Assembly (NCBI RefSeq): GCF_004920405.1
Contig: NZ_RFLV01000004.1
Location: forward strand, 186,001-250,000
Origin: Pseudomonas leptonychotis
GTDB lineage: Bacteria > Pseudomonadota > Gammaproteobacteria > Pseudomonadales > Pseudomonadaceae
Direction: 5' to 3'
DNA: 64,000 bases
A program made the translations under genes and the position numbers. Positions within the stretch are counted from its first letter, which is position 1; each line of letters starts with the position of its first letter. Positions 8,886-16,719 of the stretch are shown in pieces. The notes beneath the pieces were generated by a model, which saw only the letters and a program-made list of their open reading frames with translations, did not search any database and was not told the origin of the DNA.

Positions 8886-8917
8886 AGAGGACAGCAGAAA
8901 AAATAAATCTGTCCCCT
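8886..8917. repeat. AGAGGAC…GTCCCCT element
   Basis: Arms AGAGGAC and GTCCCCT flank an A/T-rich core with 'aaaaaataaat'. It is related to the element at 4417-4448 and lies just past the 3' end of the small membrane-protein gene on the reverse strand. Confidence 0.45.
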
Positions 8918-8937
8918 GTTTCAAACCCTGCGCAGTT

Positions 8938-9186
8938 TTATCGGTTAGCCGCTATGAATAGACCTGCAGCCATAAATGTCACAGCCATGATTATTAGTTG
9001 ATTGATGGCGTTGTTTTTGAATTTGTAAACGGTATCTCCTTTCTTTGCGTATATATCGCCGGTCAGTGCAATAAGGATTGTTGCTGGAAGAAATATTAGG
9101 AGAGATAGAAGAACGAACCAGCGTTTTCTATAAGCCGGCACTTTTTCATATGAAATTCTAACTTTTTCAAAACGGTTGATATCCAT
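8938..9186 (-). CDS. Small two-helix membrane protein, unknown
   Basis: The 82-residue protein has a basic N-terminus (FEKVRISYEKVPAYRKR) and two hydrophobic helices (~residues 24-43 and ~62-79) separated by a short loop with KKGDTVYKFKN. Codon use is AT-rich and unlike the neighbouring core genes, which suggests horizontal acquisition. The ribosome site is weak. No family is recognised. It sits between two repeat copies in a plastic zone, so it may be an accessory gene or a remnant. Confidence 0.5.
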   Translation of the reverse strand: MDINRFEKVRISYEKVPAYRKRWFVLLSLLIFLPATILIALTGDIYAKKGDTVYKFKNNAINQLIIMAVTFMAAGLFIAANR

Positions 9187-9680
9187 ATCGCGATACTCGA
9201 AATAAATTTTGGCGGGAGAGATTCTTGTTGCTGGACGCGCGTATAGCGCGGCGTGATTCTAAGTCAGTAGCTGTGTTTTACGTGTGAGCGGGTTCTTGTA
9301 ATTGATGCTTTGATCTTTTCCTTCGCTCTGCCGTCCACAACTCGCCCAAACAACGCGGTCCCCGAATCCCGTCAGGAGGCCGAGTGGAGGTGTTGTGGAG
9401 AGGGGCGTTTGGCATGGATGCCAAACGAGGAACGATGGGCCAGGGATGGCCCACCGTGACGACCCTCGGAACAGCGCCGGAACAAGGGAAGTTGAGCGCA
9501 GCGAAACCCGGATGCCGGGCGCGCTTTCTCTTTGGTTACTTTCTCTTTGCGCGCGCAAAGAGAAAGTAACTCGCCGTAAGGGCGAAAGGCTTATTAACAG
9601 ACAATAAAAATATCGCGGTTGACTGGAAGGTGATGGGTATCGCTACGCTCAACCCATCCTACGAGCGACTAACTCGTTGG
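9187..9680. other. Gene-poor repeat region between two orphan genes
   Basis: About 490 bases with no supported gene. The stretch contains modular repeat copy B (~9304-9560) and a single 'gatgggtatcgctacgctca' module (~9632-9664). Confidence 0.7.
9304..9560 (+). repeat. Modular ~250 bp intergenic repeat, copy B
   Basis: This copy shares long identical blocks with 8549-8800, including the ggcatggatgcc palindrome and the run from aaacccggatgccgggcgcg through 'ctctttggttactttct'. It ends in a perfect hairpin, where 'actttctctttgcgcg' is followed by its reverse complement 'cgcgcaaagagaaagt'. Confidence 0.75.
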
Positions 9681-10505
9681 TTAGAATGTTAAATCTAAAG
9701 CAATGGCTCTTTCTTCTTCTGTAACTGTCGGCTCGTTCTTGTCTCTTGTGATGTCTCTTATTTTGTTGATTGTTTTTTGATTGCTGTTGATCCAGCGCAT
9801 TATCAGTCGCTCTTGTGCGCTTGGAATAGAAAATGATTCATGGTCTTTGCTAAAACTTACTATTCCGTTTTCTGCTAAATTGCCAATTGCTTCCTCCCAG
9901 CCATCGGGTATTCCGTATTTCTCGGTGACTTCCGCTAGGCTGTCAGCGGTTGTAATTTTTTCTTTGGCTATTGCTTCAATTAGTAAGTAGTTTGCTGGGT
10001 AGTCTATAAAACTTTTAAGTTGGCTTTTTAGCTTTGCTGGGATCGCGAAATTTTTTGCTGCTGTGATGGTTCCGCTTTTTAATTTATCAGTCTCTGCTCT
10101 TATTGTTGAAAGAATTTCTTTGATTTCAGTTTGTGAAATGTTGTTTGCTTCAAGCTTTTCCTTGAGCTCAGATTCTATTGTGCTTGATAAGCTGTTTTCA
10201 AGTTCAGTTAGTTTGTCTATAAACCTTGATTCAAGGTTTTTGTATGTTTCATTACTTGTAGGAGTTCCGTATTTTCCCTGGTCTAGCAATGAGTCAAGCA
10301 TTTTTGATGAAAAATCTTTTTGGTGCGTAAGGGATATTTCTGATAGAGATTTCAGCTCATGTGAAAGGCTCTTTACTGAGTCAAGAGCGGAGTTTGAGCT
10401 GTCATTAAATCTCATGCTTAGCCAGATTGAAAATATCCCAAGGATAATAGAGATGACTCCCAGGCCTATTGTAATCGCCAGGTTTATTGTGTCAGCTAGT
10501 TCCAT
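9681..10505 (-). CDS. Membrane-anchored coiled-coil protein, unknown
   Basis: The 274-residue protein has one N-terminal transmembrane helix (~residues 8-30, LAITIGLGVISIILGIFSIW), then a Ser/Glu/Lys-rich segment with heptad character (~35-150) that is likely coiled coil. The C-terminal domain (~170-270, with YPANYLLIEAIAKEKITTADSLAEVTEKYGIPDGWEEAIGNL… in pattern) resembles a winged-helix or SAM-like fold, but no family is recognised. Codon use is strongly AT-rich against its neighbours, suggesting recent transfer. It lies directly downstream of the nrdB terminator on the same strand. A role in sensing or defence would be a guess. Confidence 0.65.
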   Translation of the reverse strand: MELADTINLAITIGLGVISIILGIFSIWLSMRFNDSSNSALDSVKSLSHELKSLSEISLTHQKDFSSKMLDSLLDQGKYGTPTSNETYKNLESRFIDKLTELENSLSSTIESELKEKLEANNISQTEIKEILSTIRAETDKLKSGTITAAKNFAIPAKLKSQLKSFIDYPANYLLIEAIAKEKITTADSLAEVTEKYGIPDGWEEAIGNLAENGIVSFSKDHESFSIPSAQERLIMRWINSNQKTINKIRDITRDKNEPTVTEEERAIALDLTF

Positions 10506-10512
10506 TTCTTTT

Positions 10513-10543
10513 TCTCAAAAAGAACCCCGCACAAGGCAGGGTT
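10513..10543 (-). terminator. Terminator downstream of nrdB
   Basis: On the reverse strand a hairpin (AACCCTGC and GCGGGGTT arms with a five-base loop and one mismatch) is followed by TCTTTTT. It would end the nrdAB transcript before the AT-rich orphan gene. Confidence 0.6.
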
Positions 10544-10619
10544 ATTAGTTATCTAATCGCCATCCCAAACATCCATTTCAGGTAAAGCGCTCTTAACTCT
10601 TCAGTGAGTAAACTGGGAA

Positions 10620-11870
10620 TCAATCCCAGCTCAACGCCCCACCAGTCTGATATTCAATAACCCGCGTCTCAAAGAAGTTCTTCTCCTTCTTCAAGTCCAT
10701 GATCTCGCTCATCCATGGGAATGGGTTAGAAGTACCTGGGTACTCTTCCTTCAAACCGATCTGGGTCAGGCGACGGTTGGCGATGAACTTGAGGTAGTCC
10801 TCCATCATCGCGGCGTTCATGCCCAGTACGCCGCGCGGCATGGTGTCGCGGGCGTATTCGATTTCCAGCTGAGTGCCTTCCAGAATCATCTGGGTGGCTT
10901 CGTCCTTCATCGCGGCATCCCACAGGTGTGGGTTTTCGATTTTGATCTGGTTGATCACATCGATGCCGAAGTTCAGGTGCATGGACTCGTCACGCAGGAT
11001 GTATTGGAACTGCTCGGCGACGCCGGTCATCTTGTTGCGGCGACCCATGGAGAGGATCTGGGTGAAGCCGCAATAGAAGAAGATGCCTTCCAGTACGCAG
11101 TAATAGGCGATCAGGTTGCGCAGCAGTTCTTTGTCGGTGTCGACGGTGCCGGTTTCGAACTTCGGATCGGAGATCGAACGGGTGTACTTGAGGCCCCAGG
11201 CGGCTTTTTTCGCGACTGATGGAATCTCGTGGTACATGTTGAAGATCGCGCCTTCGTCCATGCCCAGCGATTCGATGCAGTACTGATAAGCGTGGGTGTG
11301 GATCGCCTCTTCGAAGGCCTGGCGCAGGATGTACTGGCGGCACTCGGGGTTGGTGATCAGGCGGTACACGGCCAGTACCAGGTTGTTGGCAACCAGGCTG
11401 TCGGCTGTGGAGAAGAAGCCGAGGTTGCGCATCACAATGCGGCGCTCGTCGTCGGTCAGGCCGTCCGGGGTTTTCCACAACGCGATGTCCGCGTTCATGT
11501 TCACTTCTTGCGGCATCCAGTGGTTGGCGCAACCATCCAGATACTTCTGCCAGGCCCAGTCGTACTTGAAGGGTACAAGTTGGTTGAGGTCGGCGCGGCA
11601 GTTGATCATGCGCTTCTCGTCGACCGCAACGCGGGCGGAGGCGCCTTCAAGCTCGGCCAGGCCTTCGGCGATGTCGAGTTTGTCGAGGGAGGCTTTGGCG
11701 CGGGCGACGGCGGCGCTGTCATCAGCGGCCACGGCGCGGGCTTCAACGGCAGCGGCACCGCCAACCTGATCAAGCTTGTCGATGTTCATGTCAGCAACTT
11801 GCGCAGTGGCGCTGTTGGCTACAACGGCGTCAGTGCCGTCTTCCTTGTCAAATTCGTCCCAGCTCAGCAT
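10620..11870 (-). CDS. nrdB: Ribonucleoside-diphosphate reductase beta subunit (class Ia)
   Basis: This is the 416-residue radical-generating subunit, starting [12 protein letters not shown] after an AGGAG site. A ~75-residue Ala/Asp-rich extension precedes the ferritin-like core, making it longer than E. coli NrdB (~376). Di-iron/tyrosyl-radical motifs are seen: [42 protein letters not shown] and [10 protein letters not shown]. The C-terminus ends in a short acidic/aromatic tail (GALSWD) of the type that docks on NrdA. It supplies the radical for reducing ribonucleotides under aerobic conditions. It follows nrdA with a 360-base structured gap rather than tight coupling. Confidence 0.97.
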   Translation of the reverse strand: MLSWDEFDKEDGTDAVVANSATAQVADMNIDKLDQVGGAAAVEARAVAADDSAAVARAKASLDKLDIAEGLAELEGASARVAVDEKRMINCRADLNQLVPFKYDWAWQKYLDGCANHWMPQEVNMNADIALWKTPDGLTDDERRIVMRNLGFFSTADSLVANNLVLAVYRLITNPECRQYILRQAFEEAIHTHAYQYCIESLGMDEGAIFNMYHEIPSVAKKAAWGLKYTRSISDPKFETGTVDTDKELLRNLIAYYCVLEGIFFYCGFTQILSMGRRNKMTGVAEQFQYILRDESMHLNFGIDVINQIKIENPHLWDAAMKDEATQMILEGTQLEIEYARDTMPRGVLGMNAAMMEDYLKFIANRRLTQIGLKEEYPGTSNPFPWMSEIMDLKKEKNFFETRVIEYQTGGALSWD

Positions 11871-12231
11871 GGCTTGGCTCCTGCTTGCGGGCCGGTGAAA
11901 TAACCGACCTGTGTGGATATACAGTCTGATTGTGTTCCGTTGCGTAGAGCGCGCAAGGGTAAAACGGTACCGCTGGTCGGTGGGCGGCCCTGTCGGGCCT
12001 GTCCTCTACCGCCGTGCTGCACGCCGAGGGCGTGCAGCGGTAATAAGTGGGGAGGGCGGTGTTGCTAGCCCTTTCCCTAATATTGCTTTTGATCTTTTTT
12101 CTACATTCGAGCGTGCAGCTGAGCGAGTAGTCGCAAGGCACCTGCTGGAGTGGAGCCCCTGAGCGTACGCATGTACGTGATGGGGGCCGCTCCGGCAGGT
12201 AACGCCGCGAATGCCGCTCAGATTCGCGCGC
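11871..12231 (-). other. Structured nrdA-nrdB intercistronic spacer
   Basis: Unusually long for an operon gap; no gene is supported. It contains a perfect 10-base-arm hairpin (12016-12038, GCTGCACGCC/GGCGTGCAGC, three-base loop) and a longer imperfect stem (12140-12200, outer arms acctgctggag/ctccggcaggt, inner cccc/gggg). These could stabilise or attenuate the mRNA and set the alpha:beta ratio. That function is inference. Confidence 0.6.
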
Positions 12232-15141
12232 TTATTGACAAGCCTCGCAGTCTGGCTCGTCGATAGCACAGGCTTTTGGCACTGGAGCCGGGCCTGCACT
12301 CATTTCCACTTCCGGGGCCTTGGCCGGTGCTGCGCTGAGGCCATCGTTGCCACCACTGGACACCGCGTTGAGCTTGCTGGTGCTGATGGTGGACTTCTCG
12401 GTGCTGGTCGCGGCCAGGGCACGGAGGTAGTAGGTGGTTTTCAGGCCACGGTACCAAGCCATGCGATAGGTCACGTCGAGCTTCTTGCCCGAGGCGCCGG
12501 CGATGTACAGGTTCAGCGACTGCGCCTGGTCGATCCACTTCTGGCGACGGCTGGCGGCATCGACGATCCACTTGGTGTCGACTTCAAACGCGGTGGCGTA
12601 GAGGTCTTTCAGCTCTTGCGGGATGCGCTCGATCTGCTGCACGGAACCGTCGTAGTACTTGAGGTCGTTGATCATGACCGAGTCCCACAGGCCGCGTGCT
12701 TTGAGGTCGCGAACCAGGTACGGGTTGATCACGGTGAATTCGCCCGAGAGGTTCGATTTCACGTAGAGGTTCTGGTAGGTCGGTTCGATCGACTGCGATA
12801 CGCCGGTGATGTTGGCGATGGTGGCGGTCGGTGCGATGGCCATGATGTTGGAGTTACGAATGCCTTTCTGTACACGGGCACGTACCGGCGCCCAGTCCAG
12901 GGTTTCGTTGAGGTCAACGTCGATGTACTTCTGGCCGCGCTGCTCGATCAGGATCTGCTGCGAGTCGAGCGGCAGAATGCCTTTGCTCCATAGCGAACCC
13001 TGGAAGGTTTCGTAGCTGCCGCGCTCGTCGGCCAGGTCACAGGAGGCCTGGATGGCGTAGTAGCTGACCGCTTCCATCGACTTGTCAGCAAATTCCACAG
13101 CGGCGTCGGAACCGTACGGGATGTGCTGCAGGTACAAAGCGTCCTGGAAGCCCATGATGCCGAGGCCAACCGGGCGGTGCTTGAAGTTGGAGTTACGCGC
13201 CTGCGGCACCGAGTAGTAGTTGATGTCGATAACGTTATCGAGCATGCGCACGGCGACCTTGATGGTCTTTTCCAGCTTGGCGGTATCGAGCTTGCCGTCT
13301 TTGATGTGGTTCGGCAGGTTGACCGAGCCCAGGTTGCACACGGCGATCTCGTCGGCGTTGGTGTTCAAGGTGATCTCGGTGCACAGGTTCGAGCTGTGAA
13401 CCACGCCGACGTGCTGCTGCGGGCTGCGCAGGTTGCATGGGTCTTTGAAGGTCAGCCATGGGTGGCCGGTTTCAAACAGCATGGAGAGCATCTTGCGCCA
13501 CAGGTCTTTGGCTTGGATGGTCTTGAACAGCTTGATCTTGCCGCCGTACTGGGTCAGGGCTTCGTAGTACTCGTAGCGCTCTTCGAAGGCTTTACCGGTG
13601 AGGTCGTGCAGGTCGGGCACTTCGGACGGGCTGAACAGGGTCCACTGGCCGTCGTCGAACACGCGCTTCATGAACAGGTCTGGAATCCAGTTGGCGGTGT
13701 TCATGTCATGGGTGCGGCGACGGTCGTCACCGGTGTTTTTACGCAGCTCGATGAACTCTTCGATGTCCATGTGCCAGGTTTCCAGGTAGGCGCAGACAGC
13801 GCCTTTGCGCTTGCCACCCTGGTTAACGGCTACTGCGGTGTCGTTGACCACTTTAAGGAACGGCACAACACCTTGGGATTTACCGTTGGTGCCTTTGATG
13901 TAGGCGCCCAGCGAACGCACTGGCGTCCAGTCGTTGCCCAGGCCGCCAGCAAACTTGGAGAGCATGGCGTTGTCGTGGATGGCGTGATAGATGCCTGACA
14001 GGTCGTCCGGCACGGTAGTCAGGTAGCACGAGCTCAGCTGCGGGCGCAGGGTGCCGGCGTTGAACAGGGTCGGTGTCGAGCTCATGTAGTCGAACGACGA
14101 CAGCAGGTTGTAGAACTCGATGGCGCGGTCTTCTTTCTGCTCTTCTTCGATGGCCAGGCCCATGGCCACGCGCATGAAGAACACCTGTGGTAGCTCGATG
14201 CGTACGCCATCTTTGTGGATGAAGTAGCGGTCGTAGAGGGTCTGCAGGCCCAGGTAAGTGAACTGCTGGTCGCGCTCGTGGTTGATCGCCTTGCCAAGTT
14301 TCTCCAGATCGAAGGTGCCCAGTACTGGGTTGAGCAGTTCCAGCTCAATGCCTTTGGCGATATAGGCCGGCAGGGCTTTGGCGTAGAAATCGACCATCTC
14401 GTGATGAGTGGCGCTGATGGCGACGCCGAGGTAGTTCAGCGCTTCGGCGCGGATGTTGTCCATCAGCAGGCGGGCGGTGACGTAGCTGTAGTTCGGCTCA
14501 CGCTCAACCAGGGTGCGCGCGGTCATCACCAGGGCGGTGCTGACATCGCTCTGGGCGACGCCGTCGTACAGGTTCTTCAGGGTTTCTTTCTGGATCAGCG
14601 CGCCGTCGACTTCCGCCAGGCCTTCGCAGGCTTCGCGGATGATGGTGTCCAGGCGGCCCATGTCCAGCGGCGCAACGCTGCCGTCGAGGTGGGTGACGCG
14701 AATGCTTGGGTGCGGCTGGGCGATGTCCGTGGCGGCGTCGCTTTTGCGCGCCTGGCTGCGCGACTCGCGGTAGATCACGTAATCGCGGGCGACTTTCTGC
14801 TCACCGGAACGCATCAGGGCCAGTTCAACCTGGTCCTGAATTTCTTCGATGTGGATGGTGCCGCCCGACGGCATGCGGCGCTTGAAGGTGGCCGAAACTT
14901 GCTCGGTCAGGCGCGCAACGGTTTCATGGATACGCGACGAGGCGGCGGCGTTGCCACCTTCAACAGCGAGAAAGGCCTTGGTGATGGCAACGGTGATCTT
15001 GTCATCGGTGTACGGCACTACAGTGCCGTTACGCTTGATCACACGCAGTTGGCCCGGCGCGGTGGCGCTCAGGTTCTGGTTGTCATCGGTGGCCTGCGGC
15101 GCTTGGGCCTGCGGGTTCTCGCGTGAGGTGTCGGTGTGCAT
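12232..15141 (-). CDS. nrdA: Ribonucleoside-diphosphate reductase alpha subunit (class Ia)
   Basis: This is the 969-residue catalytic subunit. The start MHTDTSRENPQ has GGAGAC at six-base spacing; an ATG 12 bases upstream is less likely. The N-terminus carries an ATP-cone (~38-125, VIKRNGTVVPYTDDKITVAI) and a second cone-like repeat (~150-240, IRVTHLDGSVAPLDMGRL), which accounts for the length over the ~760 residues of E. coli NrdA and matches the two-cone layout described for P. aeruginosa. Active-site features include SSCYL, the NLCTEI and CNLGSVNL motifs, and the C-terminal DCEACQ redox pair. It reduces NDPs to dNDPs, with dATP/ATP control through the first cone. Confidence 0.97.
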   Translation of the reverse strand: MHTDTSRENPQAQAPQATDDNQNLSATAPGQLRVIKRNGTVVPYTDDKITVAITKAFLAVEGGNAAASSRIHETVARLTEQVSATFKRRMPSGGTIHIEEIQDQVELALMRSGEQKVARDYVIYRESRSQARKSDAATDIAQPHPSIRVTHLDGSVAPLDMGRLDTIIREACEGLAEVDGALIQKETLKNLYDGVAQSDVSTALVMTARTLVEREPNYSYVTARLLMDNIRAEALNYLGVAISATHHEMVDFYAKALPAYIAKGIELELLNPVLGTFDLEKLGKAINHERDQQFTYLGLQTLYDRYFIHKDGVRIELPQVFFMRVAMGLAIEEEQKEDRAIEFYNLLSSFDYMSSTPTLFNAGTLRPQLSSCYLTTVPDDLSGIYHAIHDNAMLSKFAGGLGNDWTPVRSLGAYIKGTNGKSQGVVPFLKVVNDTAVAVNQGGKRKGAVCAYLETWHMDIEEFIELRKNTGDDRRRTHDMNTANWIPDLFMKRVFDDGQWTLFSPSEVPDLHDLTGKAFEERYEYYEALTQYGGKIKLFKTIQAKDLWRKMLSMLFETGHPWLTFKDPCNLRSPQQHVGVVHSSNLCTEITLNTNADEIAVCNLGSVNLPNHIKDGKLDTAKLEKTIKVAVRMLDNVIDINYYSVPQARNSNFKHRPVGLGIMGFQDALYLQHIPYGSDAAVEFADKSMEAVSYYAIQASCDLADERGSYETFQGSLWSKGILPLDSQQILIEQRGQKYIDVDLNETLDWAPVRARVQKGIRNSNIMAIAPTATIANITGVSQSIEPTYQNLYVKSNLSGEFTVINPYLVRDLKARGLWDSVMINDLKYYDGSVQQIERIPQELKDLYATAFEVDTKWIVDAASRRQKWIDQAQSLNLYIAGASGKKLDVTYRMAWYRGLKTTYYLRALAATSTEKSTISTSKLNAVSSGGNDGLSAAPAKAPEVEMSAGPAPVPKACAIDEPDCEACQ

Positions 15142-15343
15142 GAAAGTCTCCATGTTCTGTATTTATTAGTCAGACGCTTGGTCGTCGTTCACTGTGGCTA
15201 CTGCCATTCATTCCATTTCAACAATGCCGTGGGCACAGCCAGAGGGCTGGGTACACGGGACTCGCAAATTTGGCAGGGAAGGTACGACTAAAGCGCCTTC
15301 CTGGCTCAAGAGTCACACGTCAAGGTGTTTTCACACCTTGACT

Positions 15344-15355
15344 ACTACATCTAGT
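15344..15355. promoter_or_regulatory. NrdR-box-like palindrome, nrdA-proximal
   Basis: ACTACATCTAGT has perfect ACTA/TAGT half-sites and fits the C-W-A-N-A-T-N-T-W-G core of the known NrdR box. It lies ~200 bases upstream of nrdA, next to an 8-base-arm hairpin (CAAGGTGT, loop of 4, ACACCTTG at 15321-15340). NrdR represses class I reductase genes in other bacteria. Confidence 0.6.
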
Positions 15356-15618
15356 GGTGAAGCCGCGTGCGCGGCTGTTGCTTTACTCATCATCAGGCGC
15401 GCTAAGCGCTACGCTGACGCGTGGCCCGCTGCGTTAGCGCAGGCGTATTGCAAAGGCGTTTCAGGCGACCGGTGACGGGCTTGGATCAGGCCGTGTGCGA
15501 GTCATTCTTCTTGTGTCCGGTTGCCAGGCTAAACCCTACATGTGGTGGGTGTCGCGCGATTGGCATACAAGATAATGCGCTATCAGGGGTATTGCAAGGC
15601 GATAGAGCAATAACAACC

Positions 15619-15627
15619 TGTGGATAA
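15619..15627. promoter_or_regulatory. DnaA box
   Basis: TGTGGATAA is the exact reverse complement of the consensus TTATCCACA. Two TTGTGGGT variants follow within 30 bases. DnaA control of nrdAB is established in E. coli; the same role here is inference. Confidence 0.6.
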
Positions 15628-15759
15628 GTTGTGGGTGAATTGTGGGTTAAATCACATGGTTAGCGGCCAGCCCGCATGCTTACTGGGGTGTACCGTTCGT
15701 CGGTGGTCGTTGCGCCTTTGCCGCGGTTTGCCCAGACGTGGACTATCTCTCAGCTCGAT

Positions 15760-15771
15760 ACTACATCTAGT
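15760..15771. promoter_or_regulatory. NrdR-box-like palindrome, regulator-proximal
   Basis: This is an exact second copy of ACTACATCTAGT (followed by GTG in both), 416 bases from the first and 85 bases before the response-regulator start. It may mark the true nrdA promoter with a long leader, or place the regulator gene under NrdR. Confidence 0.55.
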
Positions 15772-15856
15772 GTTTTTACAGAAATATGGCATGCGCTATG
15801 CAGTGCCTGGCGCATTGATACAATGCCGGCCGTTTCCGAGTTGTCTGGAGTTCGTT

Positions 15857-16591
15857 GTGGAGCAGCAGTCGTGGCACATTCTGATTGTCGAAGACGATCA
15901 GCGCCTGGCCGAGTTAACCCGTGAGTACCTGCAGGGCAATGGCCTGAATGTGTCCATCGAGATGGACGGTGCGCAGGCGGCTGCGCGAATTTTGCGGGAG
16001 CAGCCGGACCTGGTGATTCTCGATTTGATGCTGCCGGGCGAAGATGGCCTGTCAATCTGCCGCAAGGTGCGCGGGCAATACGAGGGGCCGATTTTGATGC
16101 TCACCGCGCGTACCGATGATATGGACCAGGTGCTGGGTCTGGAGATGGGCGCGGATGATTATGTCTACAAGCCGGTGCGCCCGCGGGTGTTGCTGGCGCG
16201 CATTCGCGCATTGTTGCGGCGCCATGAGGGCGCAGAGGCGCCGGCGCCCACCGAGCGCCGCCGGCTGCAATTCGGCCCCCTGGTGATCGACAGCGCCATG
16301 CGTGAAGCCTGGCTGGGCGAGCAGGCCATCGAGCTGACCAGTGCCGAGTTCGATTTGTTATGGCTGCTGACGTCCAATGCCGGGCGGATTCTCTCGCGCG
16401 AGGAAATCTTCAATGCCCTGCGCGGCATTGAGTACGACGGCCAGGATCGCTCCATCGACGTGCGCATTTCGCGCATTCGCCCGAAAATCGGTGACGACCC
16501 TATGCATCCACGTTTGATCAAGACCGTGCGCAGTAAGGGTTATCTGTTCGTCGCCGAGGCGGCTGAAAGTCTAGGGCCTGCTGAGGTTTGA
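15857..16591 (+). CDS. OmpR-family response regulator (RstA-like)
   Basis: The 244-residue DNA-binding regulator starts at GTG 15857 behind GGAG at six-base spacing; the longer open frame upstream is not conserved-looking. The receiver domain (~5-120) has the acidic pair ED at DDQR, phospho-acceptor Asp56 in LVILDLMLPGEDG, and the conserved Lys in YVYKPVRPRVLLARIRALLRR. The C-terminal winged helix (~140-235) has LTSAEFDLLWLLTSNAGRILSREEI and RSIDVRISRIRPKIGDDP. It is paired with the sensor kinase downstream; in P. aeruginosa the equivalent pair (PA1157/PA1158, from memory) also neighbours nrdA. The signal is unknown. Confidence 0.9.
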   Translation: MEQQSWHILIVEDDQRLAELTREYLQGNGLNVSIEMDGAQAAARILREQPDLVILDLMLPGEDGLSICRKVRGQYEGPILMLTARTDDMDQVLGLEMGADDYVYKPVRPRVLLARIRALLRRHEGAEAPAPTERRRLQFGPLVIDSAMREAWLGEQAIELTSAEFDLLWLLTSNAGRILSREEIFNALRGIEYDGQDRSIDVRISRIRPKIGDDPMHPRLIKTVRSKGYLFVAEAAESLGPAEV

Positions 16592-16719
16592 GCCGTGGCT
16601 GAGCCGGATTCGGTTAGTCCAAATGAGCGACGAATAACGCAGCGCCGGGCAATAACCAGCCCGGCCCATCGGGTTGCCCAGCAACGCGGCTCGCGACGAA
16701 GCCTCAATAGGCCCTCTTT

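Larger units (their letters stand above)
7773..8937. other. Long gene-poor region packed with intergenic repeats
   Basis: Nearly 1.2 kb without a convincing gene. Open frames here have repeat-derived, low-complexity translations and no good start. In order it holds a REP plus 'taggatgggtgg' composite (~7822-7906), a diverged inverted copy of a modular repeat (~8010-8320), an inverted pair of the 'taggatgggtgg' module (8345-8429), a REP inverted pair (8458-8546), a full modular repeat copy (~8549-8800), and a GGGGAC-type element (8886-8917). Confidence 0.75.
15142..15856. promoter_or_regulatory. nrdA / two-component intergenic control region
   Basis: Some 715 bases separate the divergent nrdA and response-regulator genes. 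No gene is supported. In order: two perfect hairpins (15321-15340 and 15361-15376), an NrdR-like palindrome (15344-15355), a consensus DnaA box (15619-15627) followed by two related TTGTGGGT motifs, and a second identical NrdR-like palindrome (15760-15771). Confidence 0.65.

Noticed and set aside
7800..9700. Possible CRISPR array because of clustered repeats
   Set aside because: Repeat units are of different lengths, orientations and families, with no regular spacers and no cas genes.
15194..15627. Short open frames between nrdA and the response regulator
   Set aside because: No ribosome sites or conserved features; the region is better explained as regulatory DNA with hairpins and a DnaA box.
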